A stretch of DNA of 64,000 bases from Methanolobus tindarius DSM 2278 (GCF_000504205.1 NZ_AZAJ01000001.1:1958879-2022878), one strand, 5' to 3'; shown: positions 8,412 through 18,007, counted from the stretch's first letter. Numbers and translations: made by a program. Notes: generated by a model from the letters alone, not told the origin.

Positions 8412-9023
8412 TTATTCTTTATTTCCATCTGACAGGCTAATCACTTTTTCACGATTGCCTACCTTTACTGTGAAATCACCTTCCGGTAAGGTGCAGGTGT
8501 CATATTTCTGATGAAAATTACCTGCTTCATCAGCTTTAATTGTCTGGGTTGCCAGGAAATCCAGTCTCACATCTCTTTCCCCTTCTATGGCAGTTCCATT
8601 GATGACGATTTCATAATTCCCATGAGGTACATTTTTTTCGTAGAACTGTGCAACTCCATTATCTGCATCGAAACTGCGTTTGAAGTCAACAAACATTCTC
8701 ACAATAAAATTAAGATCGTGTACTTTCTGAGCCACGACCTGAAAACTATTGCTTCCTCCAGGTATTCCAACTTTATCAAACAGGTGTTCGTATCTGTTAT
8801 CGCTAACCGGTACGGTTATTGAAAATACAACTGCCATTGTGATTGTTTCCCCTGGCTCTGTCTTTCCTGTAATATCAAGAACATCGCCTGTACAGGGGCT
8901 GAGTGGAAAAAAGCTCCACTCCTCCACTATTGCTTCAGGATTTCCTTCCCTGTGTTCAGTGGTTAAAGAATAAAGTGCCTTTGAAAAATTTAAAAAGAGG
9001 TTGTTGTCTTTGCTGAAGGGCAC
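8412..9023 (-). CDS. Unrecognised beta-rich protein
   Basis: A 203-residue protein that I cannot assign. After about 45 residues the sequence alternates short beta segments typical of Ig-like or carbohydrate-binding sandwiches (GDVLDITGKTEPGETITMAV, HGNYEIVINGTAIEG, LPEGDFTVKVGNREKVISL). There is no signal peptide or TM. The start is uncertain: the GTG at 9023 has GGAGG only one base upstream, closer than usual, and there is no nearby ATG. It begins 14 bases after the end of the phasin-like gene and is probably cotranscribed with it. Confidence 0.7.
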   Translation of the reverse strand: MPFSKDNNLFLNFSKALYSLTTEHREGNPEAIVEEWSFFPLSPCTGDVLDITGKTEPGETITMAVVFSITVPVSDNRYEHLFDKVGIPGGSNSFQVVAQKVHDLNFIVRMFVDFKRSFDADNGVAQFYEKNVPHGNYEIVINGTAIEGERDVRLDFLATQTIKADEAGNFHQKYDTCTLPEGDFTVKVGNREKVISLSDGNKE

Positions 9024-9037
9024 TCCTCCTTTTTGGT

Positions 9038-9382
9038 TTAAAGATCTTTTTCCTTGTCAGAGTCTACAAGTTTGTCTATCTTTGCCTCAAGACTTGAAAT
9101 TATATCCTTAAGTTCCTTTACCTCATCCTTGGTTGCAACATCTGCCTTGTTTAGGGTTTCCTGAACCTTTGATGAGATCTTCTTCTCAATATCTTCCTTC
9201 TGCTTTTTCTGTTCATCCATTACTTCACGGACAAACTTTTTACCTTCTTCCTTTTTGATCTCCCCATTTTCGATAAGATCATCAGTAATGTCCTGAACTT
9301 TCTCTTCCGTCAGTGCCCATAAGCCAATTCCAAAAAGACCGACTTTCTTCATGACTTCTGTGATGTCTGTAACGTCTTTCAT
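9038..9382 (-). CDS. Phasin-like coiled-coil protein
   Basis: A 114-residue, highly charged protein. A short hydrophobic N-terminal helix (KKVGLFGIGLWALTEE) is followed by a long Lys/Glu coiled coil. The layout matches COG3937-type proteins (poly-hydroxyalkanoate granule-associated, PhaF/PhaI-like). Whether it coats granules in this archaeon is unknown; no polyhydroxyalkanoate genes are visible. GGAGG-type bases precede the ATG at 9382. It is first in a two-gene unit with the beta-rich protein downstream. Confidence 0.75.
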   Translation of the reverse strand: MKDVTDITEVMKKVGLFGIGLWALTEEKVQDITDDLIENGEIKKEEGKKFVREVMDEQKKQKEDIEKKISSKVQETLNKADVATKDEVKELKDIISSLEAKIDKLVDSDKEKDL

Positions 9383-9467
9383 TTTAAACCTCCAATGATT
9401 AATTAGCAGGTGTTAGAATAAAAATCTTGTTCTGAAAAAAGACTACGTCTGGAAAACTGCCAACAAG

Positions 9468-9492
9468 AAAAAAGGAACTGGCCCGTAGGCCA
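9468..9492 (-). terminator. Stem-loop plus T-tract after the AtwA-like gene
   Basis: TGGCC (9479-9483) pairs with GGCCA (9488-9492). On the minus strand GTTCC and six T follow. It sits just beyond the stop at 9499. Confidence 0.55.
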
Positions 9493-9498
9493 TTGTAA

Positions 9499-11220
9499 TT
9501 AATTATCTACAAGTTCGTGCAGGTCATGCTCGAGATATTTTGCATGGCTCATTTCTATGAGCTTCTGGCAAACATCATCAGGATTTCCATCCATTGTAAT
9601 TTCTGCATCATCCAGAAGAATGGCCCTATGTGCAGCTTCTCTCACAAAATCGGTGTGATGGCTTACAAACACAATTGTAGTGCCGAATTTCCTGTTAATG
9701 TTTTTCAGGGAATTGGTCACATCCCTGAGTGTTACTGGGTCAAGGTCACCGAATGGTTCGTCAAGCATGAGTATTTCAGGACTTGTAACAAGTGCCAGTG
9801 CGATATAAGCTCTGACGTGTTCTCCACCACTTATCTGGTATGGTGTTTTGTCCAGAATTGACATTGGAAGGTCAAGGGTTTCAAAAATCTCTGCAGCCTG
9901 TGTGTCAACTGTACCTTTGGTGATTGTAGGGAAGAGTTTTGCATAAACATCTACGGACAAACCAATCTCACGAAGTGTCTTGTCCTTTTCTTCCTCGGTA
10001 ACTTCTGTAATTCTGTAAAGAGTATCGAGCTTTTCATCAGATATCCCAAATTCAGCAGCTTTTTGCCTTGCATAGTCCAGAGAACCTTCGCCTTTCAGAC
10101 GAAGTTTAAAAGCAAGCTGATCTCTTATTGTAGAATGGGGTGATAGTGTGAATTCCTGATGCATAGTGCTCATTTTTCTGCGAAGATCCAGGCGCTGTAT
10201 AGTAAAATCGATAATGTTAAGCCATTTTCCTTCGTGCAGGTAAGTTATTTCTCCTTCTTTAGGGACCCTGAGGCCTTCTATCATTTTAAGCAATGTTGTC
10301 TTTCCGGAACCTGATGGTCCGATAAGTGCAGTAATCTCTCCCTTGTTAATATCGAGGGAAAGGTCTTCAAATTTCAGGACTTCTCCTACACGCAGGAGTG
10401 CAAAACGGTTTGAAAGTCCTCTTACTTTTATAACAGGTTCTTTGCTTGTAATTTCTGCCAGAGGAGTCTGCTCTTTAATATCTTTGAGGAAATGTTTCAG
10501 CACATCTTTCGCTTCTCCTGTTTCAACGACCTTTCCCTCTTCAAGGTAAACAACCCTGTCTGCAAGGTAAAGGTGGATTTCCGGAAGATGTGAAACAACA
10601 ATAATAGGAATATTAAGTTCTTTTCTGATGTCTTTTATTACATCAAGCATCTCCTGTTTAGTACCGGGGTCAGTCATTGTTACCGGTTCGTCAAGGAGTA
10701 GAAGTTTTGGTTTTGCTGCAAGCTGGCGGGCAAGTATGAGTCTCTGTTTCTCGCCACCACTTAACAGGTTGGATGAATGTTTTGCTTTATGTTCAAGCCT
10801 GACAAGGCTCATGTAGTACATTGCTTCTTCATAGATCCCTTCATAATGAAGTGATTCTGGTTCCGGTAATCCTTCATGGCCTTCTGCCAGGAAGTTCAGC
10901 CGACGTACAATGTTTTCAATAGCAGGTCCGTTCCAGAGCCCGAAATTGCGCTGAAGGTGTATAGCACTGTTACGTGTCAGGAATTTGACTTTTTCCCTTT
11001 CGGGATTTGGTTCTATTCTTTCACCATTAAGCTCAAAGTACCCGGAATCAAAGTCCTCAATACCACGAAGTATCTTCAAAATAGTAGTTTTCCCACTGCC
11101 GCTCTTTCCGGTAATTCCAATAATCTCACCGTCTGCAACATTAAAACTGACATTGTCAAGAACTCTTTTTTTTTCACCATTTAACTGGTATTCTTTTACG
11201 ATATTCTGCACTTCAAGCAT
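9499..11220 (-). CDS. Methyl-coenzyme M reductase system component A2 (AtwA) type double ABC ATPase
   Basis: A 573-residue soluble protein with two ABC ATPase domains and no membrane segment. Domain 1 has Walker A GKSGSGKTT, signature LLSGGEKQR and Walker B LLLLDEPVT. Domain 2 has GPSGSGKTT, a divergent signature QISGGEHVRAYIA, LMLDEPFGDLDP and the H-loop VSHHTD. This arrangement is the A2 component that supports ATP-dependent reductive activation of Ni in methyl-CoM reductase. Methanogens often carry several paralogues, so assignment to the activating copy is not certain. The ATG at 11220 has GGAGG seven bases upstream; a TTG two codons earlier is too close to it. Confidence 0.85.
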   Translation of the reverse strand: MLEVQNIVKEYQLNGEKKRVLDNVSFNVADGEIIGITGKSGSGKTTILKILRGIEDFDSGYFELNGERIEPNPEREKVKFLTRNSAIHLQRNFGLWNGPAIENIVRRLNFLAEGHEGLPEPESLHYEGIYEEAMYYMSLVRLEHKAKHSSNLLSGGEKQRLILARQLAAKPKLLLLDEPVTMTDPGTKQEMLDVIKDIRKELNIPIIVVSHLPEIHLYLADRVVYLEEGKVVETGEAKDVLKHFLKDIKEQTPLAEITSKEPVIKVRGLSNRFALLRVGEVLKFEDLSLDINKGEITALIGPSGSGKTTLLKMIEGLRVPKEGEITYLHEGKWLNIIDFTIQRLDLRRKMSTMHQEFTLSPHSTIRDQLAFKLRLKGEGSLDYARQKAAEFGISDEKLDTLYRITEVTEEEKDKTLREIGLSVDVYAKLFPTITKGTVDTQAAEIFETLDLPMSILDKTPYQISGGEHVRAYIALALVTSPEILMLDEPFGDLDPVTLRDVTNSLKNINRKFGTTIVFVSHHTDFVREAAHRAILLDDAEITMDGNPDDVCQKLIEMSHAKYLEHDLHELVDN

Positions 11221-11309
11221 TGCCAAACCTCCATGGGTTATTTCGGTCTGAAGGTAAATAATAGATAAATATGGACAATTAATATCTGTAGAAAAGGAAA
11301 ATCCTTCAA

Positions 11310-12053
11310 TTACTTCTTTATGGCTGAAACCAGCTCTTCTATCTTAGCAGTGACGTTTGAACTCTCTTCCAGAATAGTTCCTGTAACAATCATGTCCGCT
11401 CCGGCAAGGGCGCACATTTTTGCAGTCTCACCGTCACGTATTCCCCCGCCAACTATTAACTTGTTGTTTCCAAGGACGTGTTTGACAGCACCTATCATTT
11501 CCGGAGTTACTGGTGAGTCCGCACCAGATCCTGCTTCAAGATACGTATAGTGCATACCAAGATATTTTCCTGCCAGTGCATATGCCACCGCAAGTTCCGG
11601 TTTGCGTTTTGGTATGAGCTTAGCGTCACCTACCCATCCAACAGTTCCTCCTGGTTCTACTATAATGTATGCCATGGAGATGGGTTCAATTCCACTCTTG
11701 TAAACAACCGGGGCACCCATTGCCTGATTGGTGGTGATGTAATTTATATCTCGGGAATTGAGTAAGCTCATGAAAAATATAGCATCAGCATGCTTGCTGA
11801 CACCAGATGCATTTCCCGGGAATAATATTGTAGGCTTATCTGTTTTCTCTTTTATTTTAAGGAGCGTCTGATCAAGCAACACTCCTCCGGCTCCAGTGGA
11901 ACCACCGACCATTATAGCATCTGTTCCTCCGAGTGCAGCTGCATGAGCTATCTCTGCAGCCTGATCCGGAGTCTGTGATGCCGGGTCGATAAGTGTCAAG
12001 TGAACTGTACCTTCGCTTTCAGCGATCTTATCAAGGTACTCTTCCACTTGCAT
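11310..12053 (-). CDS. Geranylgeranylglyceryl phosphate synthase
   Basis: Makes the first ether bond of archaeal lipids from glycerol-1-phosphate and geranylgeranyl diphosphate. It is a TIM-barrel of 247 residues with HLTLIDP, AIMVGGSTGAGG, LFPGNASGVSKHADA, YTYLEAGSGADSPV and the phosphate-binding IVGGGIRDGETA and MIVTGTILEE. I place the start at ATG 12053 (MQVEEYLDK), near the end of the L40e gene; an extension further upstream would run over L40e in another frame. The gene follows rpl40e by about 8 bases, so they are cotranscribed. Confidence 0.95.
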   Translation of the reverse strand: MQVEEYLDKIAESEGTVHLTLIDPASQTPDQAAEIAHAAALGGTDAIMVGGSTGAGGVLLDQTLLKIKEKTDKPTILFPGNASGVSKHADAIFFMSLLNSRDINYITTNQAMGAPVVYKSGIEPISMAYIIVEPGGTVGWVGDAKLIPKRKPELAVAYALAGKYLGMHYTYLEAGSGADSPVTPEMIGAVKHVLGNNKLIVGGGIRDGETAKMCALAGADMIVTGTILEESSNVTAKIEELVSAIKK

Positions 12054-12061
12054 GAGAACGA

Positions 12062-12211
12062 TCAGCCACCCTTTGATTCCTTGGATTTCATGCGCAGGCT
12101 TTTGCCGCCGCATTTTCTACATCTTGTTGCACGTACTGCATTGCGGGCATTGCAGTCCATACAGATCTTCTTAATCAGTATTCTGTTTTCAGCTTCTGGA
12201 AATCTTGCCAT
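12062..12211 (-). CDS. rpl40e: 50S ribosomal protein L40e
   Basis: A 49-residue Lys/Arg-rich zinc ribbon of the large ribosomal subunit. It begins [20 protein letters not shown] and has the four zinc cysteines in CMDCNARN and [10 protein letters not shown], ending KSKESKGG. The length matches archaeal L40e. GGTGAAAAAT lies directly before the ATG. It is the first gene of a pair with GGGP synthase. Confidence 0.95.
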   Translation of the reverse strand: MARFPEAENRILIKKICMDCNARNAVRATRCRKCGGKSLRMKSKESKGG

Positions 12212-12420
12212 TATTTTTCACCTGAATGATTGTAATATGTAATTAGGATAATAGGCTGCTTACATGATGCTCAAAACATATAATTGTTTTGGCAATTCCA
12301 ACCTCATTTCATGTCCTATTGAATAATCCTGAGACTACTTTCTATGGTATAAACATTGCTGCTAGTTTTTCTCTTTTTCAGGACAAACTATTTATCAAGT
12401 ATCATAATTAATAATGAACG

Positions 12421-13086
12421 ATGGCTATGTCAAATGAGGATAAGGAACAAAGAAGACAGGAATGGTATGAAAGAGTCAAAAAAGAGGGTAAGCTCAAAAG
12501 AGATCCAAAAGAGGAACATGACGCAAAACTGAAGACCCTGCAAAATCCTGTCAGAAGGAACATTATCAAAAGCCTGAATAAAAAGAAAATGACATTTGAC
12601 GAACTAAAAGCTGAGTTCAATCTTGATAATATGCCACTGAAGCTTCACCTTGGAATGCTTGAGGATATTCTGTTCGTTGAAAAAGAGGATGATACAACTT
12701 ACATTATCACTCCACGCGGCGAAGACTATCTTGAAGCTGCAGACACCAATACTGAGACAAAAGATGATCTGAAGAAAAGATGGCAGGAATGGCACGAGAA
12801 AGCAGAGAAAGAAGGCAAACTCAAGGCAAATCCCACAGAGGATCACAAGGCAGGTTTGAAAGCCATGCAGAATCCTACTCGCAGGCACATTGTTGAAAGT
12901 CTGGGTGAAGGAAAAATGACCTATGATGAGGTCAAGGAACAATTCAACCTGAATGATATGCAGGCTAAACTAAATCTTGATATGCTTGTGGATACTCTCT
13001 ACATTGAAAAAGAGGATGATACAACTTACGTCCTCACACCCCGCGGAGAGGCATTCCTTGCGAATGTGGATCATCATCATCTATAA
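12421..13086 (+). CDS. Tandem-duplicated winged-helix protein
   Basis: A 221-residue protein built from two near-identical units of about 105 residues. Each has a charged helix (RRQEWYERVKKEGKLKRDP and KRWQEWHEKAEKEGKLKANP), then a winged helix (LQNPVRRNIIKSL / MQNPTRRHIVESL; MTFDELKAEFNLDNM / MTYDEVKEQFNLNDM) and the wing FVEKEDDTTYIITPRGE / YIEKEDDTTYVLTPRGE. It resembles ArsR-like archaeal regulators and could bind DNA as a pseudo-dimer. The duplication also shows as repeated DNA, for example GAAAAAGAGGATGATACAAC in both halves. It ends with a HHHL tail. The frame also opens two residues before MSNEDK; either start is possible. Confidence 0.85.
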   Translation: MAMSNEDKEQRRQEWYERVKKEGKLKRDPKEEHDAKLKTLQNPVRRNIIKSLNKKKMTFDELKAEFNLDNMPLKLHLGMLEDILFVEKEDDTTYIITPRGEDYLEAADTNTETKDDLKKRWQEWHEKAEKEGKLKANPTEDHKAGLKAMQNPTRRHIVESLGEGKMTYDEVKEQFNLNDMQAKLNLDMLVDTLYIEKEDDTTYVLTPRGEAFLANVDHHHL

Positions 13087-13167
13087 TTCTGTTTTTCCGG
13101 GCGGGCTTGCATTTGTTACCCGTCCGCGATAGTTTGATTACACGTAAGATACGATTTCTTCAATCTA

Positions 13168-13434
13168 TCAGATTTCTTCTTCATTGGCCCATATTCTACA
13201 TTGTTCAATTTTGATCAATGGATCAAAACCTTGTTCTTTTCCCATATTGGAGAGCATTTCACAGGGAAATATTTCACATTCACCACAATGACCGAGTTCT
13301 TTTGCTTCACAACATGTTTTTACACCACATTCTCCTCCCCAGAATGTTTTCTCCATGGTTAAGCATCCTGTGCATGAAACCTGTTCTTTGCGCTCACATG
13401 AATCACAAAGTACTCCGCATCTTGATTCAAACAT
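13168..13434 (-). CDS. DUF3795-like cysteine-rich protein
   Basis: An 88-residue protein with ten or more Cys in CGVLCDSCERKEQVSCTGC, GECGVKTCC and HCGECEIFPC, the pattern of the DUF3795 family, presumed metal or Fe-S binding with unknown function. The start MFESRCGVLCDSC at 13434 is chosen because homologous proteins begin just before the first Cys motif; an upstream extension is hydrophobic and crosses the gatB terminator. It is downstream of gatCAB on the same strand but separated by a strong terminator. Confidence 0.8.
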   Translation of the reverse strand: MFESRCGVLCDSCERKEQVSCTGCLTMEKTFWGGECGVKTCCEAKELGHCGECEIFPCEMLSNMGKEQGFDPLIKIEQCRIWANEEEI

Positions 13435-13476
13435 AATATCACTAATTTTCCCAATAAAAATCGAATTAACTACAAA

Positions 13477-13519
13477 AAAGGTATAAAAAAGAGATTTAAA
13501 TGAGGCGATGCGCCTCATT
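13477..13519 (-). terminator. Strong stem-loop and T-tracts after gatB
   Basis: AATGAGGCG (13499-13507) pairs perfectly with CGCCTCATT (13511-13519) around ATG. On the minus strand TTTTTTATACC and TTTTTT follow. It lies four bases after the gatB stop. Confidence 0.65.
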
Positions 13520-13523
13520 CTAA

Positions 13524-14945
13524 TTACTCGTTCAATTTTGCAAGTACTTTTTCTCTTGCTTCACGGGCATCAGCACGTCCCTTTGTCTTCTGCATGACCT
13601 TACCAACGATGAAGTTCAGGGATTTTTCCTTTCCTCCAAGGTAGTCTGCCACAGCTTCAGGGTTCTCTGCAACTGCTTCTTCTACTGCCTTTGCAACGAT
13701 ATCATCTTCCACTTTAAGAAGTCCTTTCTTTTCAACAATATCCTGTGGCTTTCCACCGTCGTCAAGGACTGTACGGATGATTTCAACACCACTCTGTTCA
13801 GTGATCTTGTTACCTGTTACAAGCCCGACAACAGCAACAATGTCCTCTACTGTGAATGCATTGATGCTAAGTTCACGGTAGTTAAGCTCGCCCTTGAGGA
13901 TATCAGAAACCCAGACCGCTGCATCCTTCGGATCGACTTTTGATGCTACTTCTTCAAAGAAGTTGGCTACCTTGATCTCGGTTGTGAGTGCTCTTGCATG
14001 AGTTTCACCAAGGCCGTATTGTTCCATAAAGCGCTCTCTCTTTGCGTCAGGAAGTTCCGGCAGCGTCTTGCGTACGTCTGGTACCCAGTCAGCAACTCTA
14101 AGTGGCACGAGGTCAGGTTCCGGGAAGTAACGGTAATCGTGTTCCTCTTCCTTGGTACGCATGGAAATTGTTACACCTCTTGCTTCATCGAAGTGCCTTG
14201 TTTCCATGACGATTTCCCCACCACGTCTGATGTGGTTCTTCTGTCTCATTATCTCATAAACGAGAGCTCTCTCAAGACCTTTGAATGAGGAGATGTTCTT
14301 AACTTCAACACGGTCTCCCCAGAATACGGAAACGTTTGCATCGGCCTTCATTGCACCTTCGAGGTCACCGTCAAAAACACCAAGATAATCAAGGATGCTC
14401 CTGAGTTTCTCAAGATAGCGTCTTGCTTCCTTTGGGCTTCTCATATCAGGTTCACTGACGATCTCAATAAGTGTCATACCTGAACGGTTGTAGTTGATGA
14501 GTGTACCCTTTGACCTGTCAATTGTACCCATGTGCTGCAATCTTGCAGGGTCTTCTTCAATATGTGCACGGGTAATTCCAACTATGTGTTCTCCGTCTTC
14601 GCCTTCGATGATAATTTTTCCATTGGCGGCGATTGGGAAATCGTACTGCGTTGTCTGGAAGTTCTTTGGAAGATCAGGATAGTAGTAGTTCTTCCTGTGG
14701 AACTGGGTTTGCTCCACTATGTTACAGTTAAGTGCAAGACCAACCTTTATGGCAAATTCCACTGCCTTCTCATTAAGGACTGGCAGCGAACCTGGAAGTC
14801 CGAGACAAACAGGACATACATGTGTGTTTGGTTCCGAGTCATGGTACTCTGTGGAACATCCGCAGAATAACTTTGTCTTGAGCTTGTTCAGCTGTACGTG
14901 AACCTCAAGTCCAATCCTGATTCCGTCAGGGTTCTCGTATACCAT
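13524..14945 (-). CDS. gatB: Asp/Glu-tRNA(Asn/Gln) amidotransferase subunit B
   Basis: GatB binds the misacylated tRNA and phosphorylates its Asp side chain before GatA-derived ammonia amidates it, giving Asn-tRNA(Asn). The 473-residue protein has the cradle motifs RIGLEVHVQL, the zinc site FCGCSTEY...HVCPVCLGLPGSLPVLN, FHRKNYYYPDLPKNFQ, TLIEIVSEPDMRSP and the tail YqeY-like domain ending KTKGRADAREAREKV. In archaea GatCAB normally supplies Asn-tRNA(Asn) while GatDE serves Gln. Its ATG overlaps the gatA stop by one base (TAATG), so translation is coupled. Confidence 0.96.
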   Translation of the reverse strand: MVYENPDGIRIGLEVHVQLNKLKTKLFCGCSTEYHDSEPNTHVCPVCLGLPGSLPVLNEKAVEFAIKVGLALNCNIVEQTQFHRKNYYYPDLPKNFQTTQYDFPIAANGKIIIEGEDGEHIVGITRAHIEEDPARLQHMGTIDRSKGTLINYNRSGMTLIEIVSEPDMRSPKEARRYLEKLRSILDYLGVFDGDLEGAMKADANVSVFWGDRVEVKNISSFKGLERALVYEIMRQKNHIRRGGEIVMETRHFDEARGVTISMRTKEEEHDYRYFPEPDLVPLRVADWVPDVRKTLPELPDAKRERFMEQYGLGETHARALTTEIKVANFFEEVASKVDPKDAAVWVSDILKGELNYRELSINAFTVEDIVAVVGLVTGNKITEQSGVEIIRTVLDDGGKPQDIVEKKGLLKVEDDIVAKAVEEAVAENPEAVADYLGGKEKSLNFIVGKVMQKTKGRADAREAREKVLAKLNE

Positions 14946-16372
14946 TATGCCACCTCCGGTGGTCTTCTGGTGTGATGATTGGTATTTTGTTCGAAGCTGT
15001 AAGCAGCTCTGATGATGGTGTTCTCATCGAAGTGCTTACCAATTATCTGAAGTCCTACAGGCATTCCATCTGATAATCCACATGGAACTGAGATAGATGG
15101 TACGCCTGCAAGGTTGATTGGTACTGTGTTGACATCAGCAAGATAAAGTGAAAGCGGGTCATCTATCTTCTCGCCGATCTTGAATGCCGGTGCTGGCATT
15201 GTTGGTCCCATGAGCACATCAACGTTTGCAAGAGCCTTATCAAAGTCCTGCTTCACAAGTGTTCTGACCTTGAGTGCTTTAAGATAATACTTGTCATGGT
15301 AACCTGCCGAAAGCGCATATGTTCCAAGAAGAATTCTTCGTTTTACTTCCGGACCAAAGCCTTCTGCACGGGTCTTTGATGCCATGACGTGCCAGTTCTC
15401 ACCATCTGCACGGTATCCGTATCTTGTACCATCGAAACGTGCAAGGTTTGATGATGCTTCACTCATGGCTATAATATAATATGATGCAAGGGCATATTTT
15501 GTGTGTGGCATGGATACCTTTTCGTAAGTAGCTCCCATATCCTCGAATTTTGCGATTGAATCCCATACTGCCTTTTCGACTTTCTCATCGATGCCCTCTC
15601 CGAAATACTCTTCAGGAACACCTATTTTCATGTATTTCACATCGTCCTTCAGGGCATCACTGTAAGTGTTCTCCCTGTTGATTGATGTGCTGTCCCTGTT
15701 GTCGTAGCCTGCTACAACATCCATTATGTTTGCGATGTCTGCTACGTTTGTTGCAAGGGGACCAATTTGTTCCAGTGAGTTTGCATAAGAAATGAGTCCG
15801 TACCTTGAAATGCATCCGTAAGTTGGTTTTATTCCAACTACGCCACAATATGCTGCAGGACACCTGACTGATCCACCTGTGTCAGAACCAAGAGATACTG
15901 GCACTTCACCTGCCGCAACGACTGCTGCACTGCCACCGGATGAACCTCCGGGAACTCTGTCCATATCCCATGGGTTGAACGTTGGCCCGTAGTAGCTAGA
16001 TTCTGTGGAAGTTCCCATGGCGAATTCGTCCATGTTTGTCTTTCCGAGGATAACTGCACCTGCTTCCTTGAGTTTCTCAATGACATGTGCATCGTATGGT
16101 GGCACATATCCCTGAAGTATCTTCGATGAGCAGGTTGTGGAGAGTCCCTTTGTGGAAATGTTCTCCTTGATCGCGATTGGTACGCCTGCAAGCGGTCCTT
16201 CGTGACCTTTTGAGTCTATCTCGCGGGCTGTGTTGATTGCCTCGTCTGAAAGAGTGGTAAATCCGTTAATCTTGCTCTTGCCAATGGTTTCAATGTAAGA
16301 GGCAGTGACCTCTTCGGCTGAAGAGTCTGCGATTTTCTTTCTGATGCCTGAAATGTCTGTCCATGCTGCCAT
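14945..16372 (-). CDS. gatA: Asp/Glu-tRNA(Asn/Gln) amidotransferase subunit A
   Basis: The glutaminase subunit, an amidase-signature enzyme of 475 residues. The catalytic Ser-cis-Ser-Lys set is visible: Lys in [14 protein letters not shown], the cis-Ser in [10 protein letters not shown] and the nucleophile Ser in [17 protein letters not shown]. It frees ammonia from glutamine and channels it to GatB. It lies between gatC (9-base gap) and gatB (1-base overlap). Confidence 0.96.
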   Translation of the reverse strand: MAAWTDISGIRKKIADSSAEEVTASYIETIGKSKINGFTTLSDEAINTAREIDSKGHEGPLAGVPIAIKENISTKGLSTTCSSKILQGYVPPYDAHVIEKLKEAGAVILGKTNMDEFAMGTSTESSYYGPTFNPWDMDRVPGGSSGGSAAVVAAGEVPVSLGSDTGGSVRCPAAYCGVVGIKPTYGCISRYGLISYANSLEQIGPLATNVADIANIMDVVAGYDNRDSTSINRENTYSDALKDDVKYMKIGVPEEYFGEGIDEKVEKAVWDSIAKFEDMGATYEKVSMPHTKYALASYYIIAMSEASSNLARFDGTRYGYRADGENWHVMASKTRAEGFGPEVKRRILLGTYALSAGYHDKYYLKALKVRTLVKQDFDKALANVDVLMGPTMPAPAFKIGEKIDDPLSLYLADVNTVPINLAGVPSISVPCGLSDGMPVGLQIIGKHFDENTIIRAAYSFEQNTNHHTRRPPEVA

Positions 16373-16381
16373 TTGTCCACC

Positions 16382-16663
16382 TCACATGATTTTCGGAGTC
16401 TTGAAGTTGCCTTCCTGCTTGTGTTCGGTGTTTGCAAGCACATCTTCCTGTGGCATCGATTCTGTGACTTCGTCTTTCCTGAACACGTTAACAATGTCCG
16501 CTACGTGGTATGTGGGTTCTACGCCTTCGGTGTCCACTTCATCGAGCTGCCCGAAATATCCCAGTACGGAGTTGAGCTTCTCAGCATACGCATCGGATTC
16601 CTGTGCATCAATCTCGATACGTGCGAGCCAGCCTACGTGTTCTACCTCTTCTTTAGTGATCAT
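16382..16663 (-). CDS. gatC: Asp/Glu-tRNA(Asn/Gln) amidotransferase subunit C
   Basis: A 93-residue stabilising subunit that wraps GatA and GatB. It shows EEVEHVGWLARIEI near the N terminus, LNSVLGYFGQLDEVDTEGVEP in segments, and the C-terminal GNFKTPKIM that is equivalent to the usual FKVPKI. GAGGAAC precedes the ATG at 16663. It is the first gene of gatC-gatA-gatB. Confidence 0.95.
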   Translation of the reverse strand: MITKEEVEHVGWLARIEIDAQESDAYAEKLNSVLGYFGQLDEVDTEGVEPTYHVADIVNVFRKDEVTESMPQEDVLANTEHKQEGNFKTPKIM

Positions 16664-16919
16664 CGTAAGTTCCTCTGATTTGAAATAGAGTATAGTTATA
16701 ATATGTAATAATTTAAGTCTTAGAAAAGCAGGCGATTATATTAAAAATGTTGGTTAAGCAGGTTGCTTATGTCTGGTAGAATGTGGGCATGATTTTCAGT
16801 GTGGTCTATTAATCAGCATAAATTGAATTTCTAGTCCCGATTGATATATTAGTTCTAAAAACTAATATTAACAAAAATTAACAAAATAATTTCTCTAAAA
16901 CAACCGGGAGTCAGATAAT
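16664..16919. other. Divergent promoter region, gatCAB and DUF1232 gene
   Basis: 256 AT-rich bases between two divergent starts. It must carry the gatC promoter on the minus strand and the DUF1232 promoter on the plus strand. I see no further gene in it. Confidence 0.5.
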
Positions 16920-17252
16920 GTGGGTATAATAACATTCATCCTGAAAGCAATACTAAAGGAACGTTTTTACAAATTGCAATTGCATACAAAGACATTATCC
17001 ATTGCCAGCAAACGCTCTGACCTGCCAATTTATACAAGGCTGCTTGCAGCTTTTGTCACCATCTATATACTAAGTCCAATTGACCTGATTCCAAGTTTTA
17101 TTCCTGTCATTGGTGTTATGGATGATATTATTCTTATTCCTCTGGCACTGATACTTGCTATCAAGATGATTCCCAGGCCGATAATGAATGAGTGCAGGCA
17201 CATGGCAGAATGTGAACTTTCTGCTAAGACCTCATCTGGTTCTGCATCTTAA
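16920..17252 (+). CDS. DUF1232 family membrane protein
   Basis: A 110-residue protein with the DUF1232 core: LPIYTRLLAAFVTIYILSPIDLIPSFIPVIGVMDDIILIPLALILAIKM (in segments), two membrane helices around SPIDLIPSFIP. Function is unknown. It starts with GTG at 16920 after GGGAG; the overlapping ATG two bases earlier is out of frame and stops at once. A short gap leads to the methyltransferase gene downstream. Confidence 0.85.
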   Translation: MGIITFILKAILKERFYKLQLHTKTLSIASKRSDLPIYTRLLAAFVTIYILSPIDLIPSFIPVIGVMDDIILIPLALILAIKMIPRPIMNECRHMAECELSAKTSSGSAS

Positions 17253-17311
17253 ATTTGTTAAATTATTCTATTCCTGATTGATTTTATTCGCACAAGGAGT
17301 ATTGAGGTATT

Positions 17312-18007
17312 ATGAGCAAACATGAAAACCCGTGGATGGATGTTGAAGGTGAGGATATTCCGGCGACAATCAAACTTGATCCTGTTCTTTTCAGGTACAC
17401 ACATCCCAATGCTCATGTTCTTGATGTTGCCTGCGCAACAGGAAAAGTGACCATTGAACTGGCATCACATGGATTTCCGGTCACAAGCATCGATATTAAT
17501 CACGATGCTCTTGAAATGACTGCAAAAGCTGTTTTAGATAATGAAATTCAGATAATTCCTGCATTTGCAAGAGCCACAGCCCTTGCTCTTCCATTTGCAG
17601 ATGGGATTTTTGATGTTGTTATAATGCAGGCTTTCCTCACGGTTGTGGTTTCAACAGAAGATCGCTCAAAAATTGTACGTGAAGCCTGCCGTGTTCTTAA
17701 GCCGGATGGTCATCTCTACATTGCTGATTTTGGACAGACGTGGCATTTGGATATCTATCGGGAACGTTATCTCAGGGATTTGCCAGTGACAAGGGAAGAA
17801 GGTTCATTTTTAGCTTATGATGAAAAGACCGGGGAGTTTGCTTATACTGCCCATCATTTTACTGAGAAGGAGCTTGTTTTCCTGCTGATCGAAAATGGGT
17901 TTGAGGTTGAGTTTTTCAAAAGGGATACATTTGTGACAAGAACCGGAAATAGGGTAAATGGGTTTGTTGTGGTGGGAAAAAAGAGAAAGAAGATGAAAAA
18001 TCAATAA
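17312..18007 (+). CDS. SAM-dependent methyltransferase, class I
   Basis: A 231-residue UbiE-like methyltransferase. Motif I is VLDVACATGKVTIELA (Cys in place of the usual Gly), followed by the acidic SIDINHDAL, LPFADGIFDVVIMQAF and the post-motif RVLKPDGHLYIADFG. The C-terminal third is specific and without an obvious substrate clue. AAGGAG lies before the ATG. A decayed copy of its 3' half lies at 19040-19440. It overlaps the convergent transglutaminase gene by seven bases at the 3' end. Confidence 0.88.
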   Translation: MSKHENPWMDVEGEDIPATIKLDPVLFRYTHPNAHVLDVACATGKVTIELASHGFPVTSIDINHDALEMTAKAVLDNEIQIIPAFARATALALPFADGIFDVVIMQAFLTVVVSTEDRSKIVREACRVLKPDGHLYIADFGQTWHLDIYRERYLRDLPVTREEGSFLAYDEKTGEFAYTAHHFTEKELVFLLIENGFEVEFFKRDTFVTRTGNRVNGFVVVGKKRKKMKNQ

